Assembly (NCBI GenBank): GCA_964483325.1
Contig: CAZAAW010000004.1
Location: 1-64,000, forward strand
Length of the DNA: 64,000 nt
Direction of reading: 5' to 3'
Source of the DNA: CAZAAW01 sp964483325
Lineage (GTDB): Bacteria > Pseudomonadota > Alphaproteobacteria > Rhizobiales > Kaistiaceae
Shown piece by piece: positions 25,896 to 32,284 of this stretch (the first letter of the stretch is position 1; each line of letters begins with the position of its first letter). The notes beneath the pieces were generated by a model. The model did not search any database and had not been told where the DNA came from. It saw nothing but the letters and a program-made list of their open reading frames with translations. The translations under genes were made by a program, and so were the position numbers.

Positions 25896-26767
25896 CAGAC
25901 GCGCTCCTCGGTCTGGAGAGCTTCCTCTTGCGGGCTCTCGCTCCTGGTGGCCCAGGCCTGGTGGAAGGCTTCGACGAAGGGCCGGAAATCGCGCACCGTG
26001 CCGTAGATCGCGACGACGCCCTGCCGGCGCATGTCGAAGACAAGGTTGACCGCCGCCGAGCGCCCGACCGGATGCGTGCGCGCCGTACCGTCGCGGTCGG
26101 CCCAGTCGTCGCGCATCGCCTGCAGCGAGGCGTAGACGAGGTCGCCGGCGGGATGGACCTGCCACCACACCCGGATCTCCCAGTCCCTCAGGCGGACGCC
26201 GCTCTCATGGTTGTCGGCGGCCGAGTCGTGCGGATCGATGTCCCACTGGAAGACCGGCAGCGCGCCGTCATAGCTGTCGCCGGGCGGTCCCTCCGGCCCC
26301 GGCAGGGGCTCGGGCATGTCGCCGCCGAGTCCGACCCCCGGCGGCTGCTCCTGCCGCCGGAGGTCGTCGTGGAGGAGGTCGGGATCCCCGATGATCCCGT
26401 CTTCCTGGAGCTCGGCCTGAAGCGGCGTCATGACGCCGGGTCCGGTAAGGCCGCGATTGATGTCGTGGTCGCTGTCGCCGTCAGCGGCGATCGGCTGCCG
26501 CAGCGCCATGTCCGCGTCCTTGAAGGGCAGCGCGGTCATGACGCGGATGTCCTGGAAGCCGGCACGCGCGAGCCTCTCGCGAATGCCGGCTTCCATGGCC
26601 CGGACCTTCTCGCCGTTGGAGGAATTCGGCGCGAAGTCGATGATGGCGGTCTCGCCGCTGACCGCCAGGCCTTTGACGAATCCTGCTGAAACGATGTCCT
26701 TGGCGAACCCCGGATAGCCGACGTCGCGCAACAGATTCCGGACTTCTGCCGGGCTATGGGTGCTCAT
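25895..26767 (-). CDS. DUF59/MIP18-domain protein preceding narG, unknown role
   Basis: This 290-residue protein has two parts. Residues about 5-85 are a DUF59 (MIP18/PaaD-like) domain: PAEVRNLLRDVGYPGFAKDI, then GLAVSGETAIIDFAP. Such domains help assemble iron-sulfur proteins and in Mrp/ApbC proteins precede a P-loop ATPase. Here no ATPase follows. Instead there is an acidic/Pro-rich linker (95-165) and a C-terminal domain (about 170-270) with many Trp and Asp residues, WEIRVWWQVHPAGDLVYASL, which I do not recognise. The stop overlaps the narG start by one base. A role in loading Fe-S clusters into NarG/NarH is a reasonable inference from context. Confidence 0.75.
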   Translation of the reverse strand: MSTHSPAEVRNLLRDVGYPGFAKDIVSAGFVKGLAVSGETAIIDFAPNSSNGEKVRAMEAGIRERLARAGFQDIRVMTALPFKDADMALRQPIAADGDSDHDINRGLTGPGVMTPLQAELQEDGIIGDPDLLHDDLRRQEQPPGVGLGGDMPEPLPGPEGPPGDSYDGALPVFQWDIDPHDSAADNHESGVRLRDWEIRVWWQVHPAGDLVYASLQAMRDDWADRDGTARTHPVGRSAAVNLVFDMRRQGVVAIYGTVRDFRPFVEAFHQAWATRSESPQEEALQTEERV

Positions 26768-26800
26768 CGTACAACCTCTGCTCGTCGGTTCGTTTTCCGC

Positions 26801-27022
26801 TCAAAATTCAGCGCCCGGGTGCTCTTCCGGTCCGGGCACGCCGCTGATTTCCGCCAGGAAGGCGCGCAGCTGCTCGAAGCTCTGGAAGTAGGCCGTACGG
26901 TCGCTCTGCACGTGCTTCACCCGGCCGCGCCACGCCATGGTCTGATCGGGTCCGTGCTCAAGCCACAGCCGAGCCACGAAAGTCGGCAGTTCACGTCCTG
27001 GGCCCTCCGCGTGGTCCGGCAT
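26801..27022 (-). CDS. Small hypothetical protein heading the nitrate operon
   Basis: This protein of 73 residues is read from the ATG at 27022; a GTG at 27031 would add three. The core, TFVARLWLEHG...WRGRVKHVQSDRTAYFQSFEQL, resembles short bacterial proteins of unknown function with the WRGRVxHVQS...YF pattern. No membrane helix, Cys or metal motif is seen. It lies 33 bases before the DUF59 gene on the same strand, so it is the first gene of the nar operon. Function unknown. Confidence 0.65.
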   Translation of the reverse strand: MPDHAEGPGRELPTFVARLWLEHGPDQTMAWRGRVKHVQSDRTAYFQSFEQLRAFLAEISGVPGPEEHPGAEF

Positions 27023-27064
27023 TCGGTCCACCCTCGCGTCGACAGAACGAGCCTAGGGAGCCCG

Positions 27065-27080
27065 GTTACAGGCTGGTAAC
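27065..27080. promoter_or_regulatory. Inverted repeat before the nar operon
   Basis: GTTAC and GTAAC are exact inverted half-sites 6 bases apart, 34-43 bases before the first nar operon gene, in its leader or promoter. The outer sequences GCCCGG and CCGGGC could also pair, so an mRNA hairpin is as likely as an operator. Confidence 0.35.
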
Positions 27081-27266
27081 AGCGGCCGGGCGACGGCGAT
27101 GACGGACGGCCGATCGTGCCGGGAGCGTCGACGCAAGCCGTTTCAGGCCGTTGCCCCCGTTTTCCGCCTTGCGGGAGAGCCTGGGCGGATCGGCCACGCT
27201 AACCCGCCAGCCGCTTATTCGGCCCAGCTCCCTGCGGCCTTTTGCCCGGCAAAGCCTTCAAGTCGC

Positions 27267-27280
27267 TTGACCTGCGTCAA
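27267..27280. promoter_or_regulatory. Fnr/Nnr-type box, TTGAC-N4-GTCAA
   Basis: TTGACCTGCGTCAA is a perfect dyad of the Crp/Fnr superfamily form, extended by one more C/G pair. Its centre is 72 bases before the hemN start, a distance that allows a class II activated promoter. Fnr sites are usually TTGAT-N4-ATCAA; the GTCAA form suits Dnr/Nnr-type members. The Crp/Fnr gene at 31442-32137 is a candidate regulator, and the box may also act on the nar operon 240 bases away. Confidence 0.72.
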
Positions 27281-27345
27281 GGACGGCGCCGCCCGCCGGA
27301 GGAGATTGAGAAGCGGGCCGAAAGCCCCGGCGGGGAGAACCGGAA

Positions 27346-28782
27346 TTGGGCGTCGATGCCATGACGGCAAAGCAAAATGCCGAACGCACGGCCGCAGCGG
27401 CCGAGGCGGCGCCCTCACCGGCCGCGCCCAACCCCGATGAGGTTCTCCTGCGCTACACGGGCGCCGTGCCGCGCTATACCAGCTACCCGACGGCAGTGCA
27501 TTTCAACGCGGCGATCGGCCCCGCCGAATACCGCCGGTGGCTCGACAGCCCGGAAACCGGCAGTTCCCTGTCGCTCTATTTCCACGTCCCCTTCTGCCGG
27601 TCGCTGTGCTGGTTCTGCGGCTGCCAGACGACAGTCGCCCGCGACCAGGCCGTCATCGCCAGCTACGCATCCCTGCTGCGCACCGAGCTTGCCATGGTCC
27701 GCGACGCGATTCCGGCCCGGCCGATCGTGCGCCATGTCCATTTCGGCGGCGGAACGCCAACGATGCTCGGCGCCGACGAGCTTCGCCGCATCATCGCAAC
27801 TGCCCGCCAGCACTTCGCTTTCGCCGCGGACGCCGAGCTCGCCATCGAGGTCGATCCGCGTACCCTGACCGCCGATGTCGCCGATGCTCTCGGAACGTCC
27901 GGCTTCACGCGCGCCAGCCTCGGCATCCAGGATCTCGACGCGCAGGTGCAGCGGAGCATCAATCGCGTCCAGCCGCTGTCCGACTCCGTCGCGGCGGCGA
28001 CGATGCTGCGCGGCGCCGGCATCGACCGCATCAACATCGACCTGATGATCGGCCTGCCGCACCAGACTGTCCCGGGCGTGATCCGCACCGCGACCCAGGC
28101 GATCGAAGCGCTGGCGCCGAACCGCGTGTCGGTGTTCCCCTATGCCCACGTGCCGTGGATGAAGCGTCACCAGAAGCTGATCGATCTGGCGGCGCTTCCC
28201 GATGCGCGCCAGCGCCTGGCGCAGGCGCGGGCGGCGGCCGAGACGCTGCAGGCGGCCGGCTATGTCGCCATCGGCCTCGATCATTTCGCCCGTCCCGACG
28301 ACCGGCTGGCCACGGCTCTCGGCACCGGCAGGCTGCACCGCAATTTTCAGGGCTATACCGACGACCCGGCGGCCAATCTCGTCGCCTTCGGCGCCTCGGC
28401 GATCGGCAGCCTGCCCGGTGGCTACGTCCAGAACACGCATCTCGTGCCCGACTACAGGCGGGCGATCTCCGCCGGCGATTTCGCCATCTCGCGCGGCATC
28501 GCGCTGAGCGCCGACGATCGCCTGCGCCGGGAGATCATCGAGCGCCTGATGTGCGACCTGGAGGTCGACCTGGGCAGCTATGCCGGCCGACAGGACGCAC
28601 ACGCCCCGGACCTTGCCGACGCGCTGACCGCGCTGGCGCCGCTGCAGGCGGACGGCCTCGTCCGGATCGACGGCGACCATATCGAGGTCCTGGAAGCCGG
28701 GCGCCTGGCTGTCCGCTCGGTCTGCGCCGCCTTCGACAATTATCTCGCCACCGGGGCGGGCCGTTACTCGCCGGGCATCTAG
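27346..28782 (+). CDS. hemN: Oxygen-independent coproporphyrinogen III oxidase-like radical SAM enzyme
   Basis: This 478-residue radical SAM enzyme makes protoporphyrinogen without oxygen, for haem under anaerobic conditions. The cluster motif CRSLCWFC is Cys84, Cys88 and Cys91, followed by Cys93, as in HemN (CX3CX2CXC). HFGGGTPT and IEVDPRTLT are the SAM-binding segments, and the C-terminal HemN domain is complete. The extra Cys distinguishes true HemN from the HemW group, so real HemN activity is likely. The start is taken as TTG 27346 because GGGGAG stands 8 bases before it; ATG 27361 is the alternative. An Fnr/Nnr box lies upstream, fitting induction by low oxygen or NO. Confidence 0.9.
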   Translation: MGVDAMTAKQNAERTAAAAEAAPSPAAPNPDEVLLRYTGAVPRYTSYPTAVHFNAAIGPAEYRRWLDSPETGSSLSLYFHVPFCRSLCWFCGCQTTVARDQAVIASYASLLRTELAMVRDAIPARPIVRHVHFGGGTPTMLGADELRRIIATARQHFAFAADAELAIEVDPRTLTADVADALGTSGFTRASLGIQDLDAQVQRSINRVQPLSDSVAAATMLRGAGIDRINIDLMIGLPHQTVPGVIRTATQAIEALAPNRVSVFPYAHVPWMKRHQKLIDLAALPDARQRLAQARAAAETLQAAGYVAIGLDHFARPDDRLATALGTGRLHRNFQGYTDDPAANLVAFGASAIGSLPGGYVQNTHLVPDYRRAISAGDFAISRGIALSADDRLRREIIERLMCDLEVDLGSYAGRQDAHAPDLADALTALAPLQADGLVRIDGDHIEVLEAGRLAVRSVCAAFDNYLATGAGRYSPGI

Positions 28783-28883
28783 CCGCTGCGTCATGGCCGT
28801 CCGGCCCGTACGACTTTGTTGCGCCGCAAAGACCCTGGGAAAACGATGCGGCAGTCTGACGGACTTATCGGAGATCATCCGTC

Positions 28884-30065
28884 ATGATCATCGAGCCTAG
28901 CGAACTGGTCACCCACGCGTCGTCTCCGGCTGTTCTGGTCGGGGAAGGGCAGCGCGTGCTGGCGATCAACGAGGCGGCCGAGGAGCTTCTCGGCTACGAT
29001 CATGGCGAGGCCGTCGAGCGGACATGCAACCAGCTCGTATGCGCCACCTTTCCCGACGGCGCGGCGATCTGCTCCGAGCATTGCCTCGCCGTACCGGGAT
29101 TTCGCTCGTGCCGGCCGCTCGCCGCGCCCGAATGCACCGTGCGCCGCAAGGACGGCAGCCGCATCACGGTTGCAATGTCGAGCATCGCCCTCGGCGACGG
29201 CCGGCACACCATTGCCGCCGACGAGCCGCTGGCCATCCTGTTCCTGCAGGATCGGGCGCAGCTCGCCGCCGGCGAGCGCGAATATCTGTCGATCAGCACC
29301 TTCGGCCGCTTCGCCGCGTCGATCGACGGCAGCAGCCTCGCCATCGAGCAATGGCCGCGCAAGCAGGCGATCCAGCTGCTGAAATTCCTGACGTTCCATG
29401 GCGGCCGGCCGGTGCATCGCGACCGGCTGATCGACCAGCTGTGGCCCGATGCCGACACGGAGACCGGCTGGTCGCGGCTGAAGGTGACGGTACATTTCCT
29501 ACGCCAGAGATTCCGCCAGGCCGGGCTGCCGGGCGAGATCGTCAGCACGGAGGAGGCCGCCTATGTGCTGCGGCTCGACCATGTGCAGGTCGATTCCCTC
29601 CTCTTCGAGGACCTCGCCCGCATCGGCCACCGCCATCAGCGCGCCGGCGACACCAGCAAGGCGATTGCCGCATTCCGGGAGGCGCAGGCGCTCTACCGGG
29701 GCGACTACATGGAAGCCGACCTCTACGCCGACTGGTGCGCCGAGGAGCGGGAGCGCCTTCTCGACATCTATATCGACATCGTCAACGCGCTGGCCGAGCT
29801 CAATTACGCCGCCGGCGACTACGCGTCCGCGGCGCAGGATTGCCACACCGCCCTGGTTCGGGAGCCCTGCCGCGAAAGCGCCCATCGCCTCCTGATCCAG
29901 TCGCTGATCGCGCTGCATCGTCCCGACCGGGCCATCCAGCAGTTCGAGCGGTGCCGGTCGCTCCTCGCCGCCGAACTGGGTGTCGCCCCCTCGCCCGAGA
30001 CGGCCGCCCTCGTCGCACCCCTCCTTCACGGCACGACGGCGTCAGCCGCCGCGCCGGGCCGATAG
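28884..30065 (+). CDS. PAS-SARP (BTAD) transcriptional regulator with N-terminal Cys cluster
   Basis: This 393-residue regulator has a PAS-like sensor (about 10-125), a winged-helix DNA-binding domain (about 135-210, LAIEQWPRKQAIQLLKFL) and a bacterial transcriptional activation domain (BTAD, about 225-375) of helical repeats, the layout of SARP-family activators. The sensor holds six Cys (48, 53, 63, 67, 76, 84). Their spacing would allow a metal or Fe-S cluster, so redox or oxygen sensing is plausible but not shown. It lies 100 bases after hemN and 11 before moeA on the same strand. SARPs outside actinobacteria are uncommon. Targets are probably in this island. Confidence 0.8.
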   Translation: MIIEPSELVTHASSPAVLVGEGQRVLAINEAAEELLGYDHGEAVERTCNQLVCATFPDGAAICSEHCLAVPGFRSCRPLAAPECTVRRKDGSRITVAMSSIALGDGRHTIAADEPLAILFLQDRAQLAAGEREYLSISTFGRFAASIDGSSLAIEQWPRKQAIQLLKFLTFHGGRPVHRDRLIDQLWPDADTETGWSRLKVTVHFLRQRFRQAGLPGEIVSTEEAAYVLRLDHVQVDSLLFEDLARIGHRHQRAGDTSKAIAAFREAQALYRGDYMEADLYADWCAEERERLLDIYIDIVNALAELNYAAGDYASAAQDCHTALVREPCRESAHRLLIQSLIALHRPDRAIQQFERCRSLLAAELGVAPSPETAALVAPLLHGTTASAAAPGR

Positions 30066-30076
30066 GGACAATCCTC

Positions 30077-31423
30077 ATGCCGACCACGGCCGCGCTTCTT
30101 CCTCTCTCCGACATCGCCGGCGGCCCGCCGCAGCGCGTAGCAGCCACCGGACCGTCGGCGCTGCCGCCCGCCCGGCGCGATCGTTGCGCCGATGGATACG
30201 GAGAGCCGCTGATGCCCCTGGCCGAGGCCTTCACGGCGATTCTGGACCACGCAAGGCCGGTGAGCGGCAGCGAAACGCTGGCGCCGGCCGCCGCCCACGG
30301 CAGGATTGCCGCCGCGCCCATCCGGTCGGCCGTCGCCCTGCCGCCCTTCGATCAATCGGCGATGGACGGCTACGGCTTTGCCGATCTGGCGTCGGCCGCA
30401 GAACGGCCGGCGAGGATCGTCACGCGCGTCGAGGCAGGCTCGGCCGGTCCGGCCTGGATCGCTGCCGGAGAGGCCGTGCGGCTGTTTACCGGCGCTCCGG
30501 TCCCGGCCGGTGTCGCTGCCGTCGCGCCGGAAGAGATCTGCACCGTGAGGGGCGGCCGCGTCGCGACGACCGAACCGATTCTCCCCGGCGCCAATATCCG
30601 CCGCCGGGGCGAAGACATCGCGCCGGGAGATATCCTGGTCGAGGCGGGCACGATGCTCGACGCCCGCCACGTCGCGCTTCTCACCGCCGTAGGCTGCAGC
30701 GCCGCCGGCGTGCTCCGCCGGCTGCGCGTGACGGTCATCTCCACCGGCAGCGAGCTCTGCCCGGCCGGCCGCGCTCTGCCGCCGGGAGGCATCTATGACT
30801 GCAACCGGCCGATGCTGCTCAGCCTCCTCCGCCAGGGCTGGATCGACGCCACGGATGGCGGGTCATGTCCCGACCAGCCGCACCGGCTGGCGCAGGCGAT
30901 GGCCGACGGCGCCGAGCAGGCCGACCTTATCATCAGCACCGGCGGCGCCTCTGGCAGCGAGACCGATCATGTCGCCGACGCCATCCGCCTGGCCGGCGGC
31001 AGCGCCGAACGACTGTCCATCGCAGTGAAGCCGGGAAAGGCGCTGGTCGTCGGCAGTATCGGCAGCACGATCGTCCTCGGCCTGCCGGGCAATCCGCTGG
31101 CGGCGATGGTGGGCTTCCTGCTGTTCGGGCGGCCGCTGGCACAGGCCTGCGTCGGTGTCACGCCGTCATGGCCGCGCGGCGAGGCGGCGATCGCCGCCCG
31201 GCCGATACGGCATTCTCCCGGGCGCACGGAATTCGTCCCGGCAAGGATCGTCGCCACCCCGGTGCAGGGGCCGCTGCTGGTCGAATCGTGCGGGGCCGGA
31301 TCGGCGCGCCTGCTGCCGCTCGTCAACGCCGACGGGCTGGTCGAGATCGCACCGGAATGCGACGGCGTCGCCAAGGGCTCGGCCGTCATCTTCCATCCGT
31401 TCCACGCCGAGCTGGCGCTTTAG
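30077..31423 (+). CDS. moeA: Molybdopterin molybdenumtransferase MoeA
   Basis: This 448-residue enzyme inserts molybdate into adenylated molybdopterin, the step after Mog. The MoeA core is clear: PPFDQSAMDGYGF near residue 90, RRRGEDIAPGD, the MPT-binding TGGASGSETDHV and GLPGNPLAAMVGF. The C-terminal domain IV is present. The start is the ATG at 30077; the first 40 residues are not conserved, and GTG/ATG further in are possible. It is 11 bases after the SARP gene and convergent with the Crp/Fnr gene. Together with mog, mobA and mobB it gives nearly the full late molybdenum-cofactor pathway within the window. Confidence 0.9.
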   Translation: MPTTAALLPLSDIAGGPPQRVAATGPSALPPARRDRCADGYGEPLMPLAEAFTAILDHARPVSGSETLAPAAAHGRIAAAPIRSAVALPPFDQSAMDGYGFADLASAAERPARIVTRVEAGSAGPAWIAAGEAVRLFTGAPVPAGVAAVAPEEICTVRGGRVATTEPILPGANIRRRGEDIAPGDILVEAGTMLDARHVALLTAVGCSAAGVLRRLRVTVISTGSELCPAGRALPPGGIYDCNRPMLLSLLRQGWIDATDGGSCPDQPHRLAQAMADGAEQADLIISTGGASGSETDHVADAIRLAGGSAERLSIAVKPGKALVVGSIGSTIVLGLPGNPLAAMVGFLLFGRPLAQACVGVTPSWPRGEAAIAARPIRHSPGRTEFVPARIVATPVQGPLLVESCGAGSARLLPLVNADGLVEIAPECDGVAKGSAVIFHPFHAELAL

Positions 31424-31441
31424 CCCCGCGAAGCCGAAAGG

Positions 31442-32137
31442 CTAGCGCTGCAGGCCGTCGGCAATGGCGCGCAGCCGCTGCCGGTCGGTGATGCGGATCT
31501 TCTGCCGCCCGCCCTCGACCAGCCCCTTGTCGGCCCAGGCGCTGATCAGCCGGCTAACGCTGTAAAGGGTGGTGGCGCTCAGCTCGGCCACGTCCTGCCG
31601 GCTGATGGGAAAGGCTATGTCCGCCTCGCCGCCCAGCTGCGCCGCCGACTGGTCGGCAAGGTGAAGGAGCGCATGGGCGACGCGGCGCTCGACCTCCTCG
31701 GTCGATATCTCGACGATGCGCTGATGCGCGGCATCGAGTCGGCCGCCGACGATCCCGAGAGCGTTCTTGGCCAGCACTGGATGAAGGGCGACAAGCTCCT
31801 GCCACAGCGCCGACGGCCAGGCGAGGGCATCGCTCTGCAGGATGGCCGTCGCCGTGGCCGGAAAGGTCTTGCGGCCCATTGCGACCGCGATGCCGAAAGC
31901 ATCACCGGGTGCCACGAAACGGACGACGACCTGCCGGCCTTCCGCTGTCGTACGGTTGACGCGCAACTGGCCGCTCGCCAGGACGTAGAAGAATCTCGCA
32001 TCCCCGTCCTGATGAAAGACGATGGCGCCGGGAGCGAAGCGAAGCGGCCGGCCCTTGGCAAGGATCGCCGCTATCGCGGTCGCCGAGAGACCGCGAAAGA
32101 ATGAACTGCCGGAGAGGGCCGCAGGGACTTCAACCAT
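31442..32137 (-). CDS. Crp/Fnr-family transcriptional regulator (Dnr/Nnr-like)
   Basis: This 231-residue regulator, from the ATG at 32137, has a cyclic-nucleotide-type sensor barrel (FFRGLSATAIAAILAKG..., GQLRVNRTTAEGRQVVVRF), a long dimer helix and a C-terminal winged helix with ISRQDVAELSATTLYSVSRL. The N-terminus lacks the four Cys of Fnr, so it does not carry an Fnr-type cluster; NO- or haem-sensing Dnr/NnrR proteins are the closest match. The usual recognition Glu of the ExxSR motif is Tyr here (YSVSR), so its target may differ from the classical one. An in-frame TTG at 32158 could also start it. It probably controls this island. Confidence 0.82.
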   Translation of the reverse strand: MVEVPAALSGSSFFRGLSATAIAAILAKGRPLRFAPGAIVFHQDGDARFFYVLASGQLRVNRTTAEGRQVVVRFVAPGDAFGIAVAMGRKTFPATATAILQSDALAWPSALWQELVALHPVLAKNALGIVGGRLDAAHQRIVEISTEEVERRVAHALLHLADQSAAQLGGEADIAFPISRQDVAELSATTLYSVSRLISAWADKGLVEGGRQKIRITDRQRLRAIADGLQR

Positions 32138-32284
32138 CTGCAAGGGCCTGCCGATCAATACTCGGGAAAGTCTAGCAGCAAATACAAATATTGCCCCGCG
32201 ACCAAATATCCGCCGGTTGCAGCAGCGGCGGCAGGCGGATTATCGGCTGTAAAACGGCAGAACGGCCTCGCCGGCACGGGCTCG

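Larger units (their letters stand above)
27032..27345. other. Divergent regulatory region between nar operon and hemN
   Basis: About 314 bases without a gene. It contains GTTAC-N6-GTAAC (27065-27080), close to the start of the leftward nar operon and nested between GCCCGG and CCGGGC arms, and the Fnr/Nnr-type box at 27267-27280 near the rightward hemN. Promoters for both units must lie here, but I cannot pick -35/-10 elements with confidence. Confidence 0.6.
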
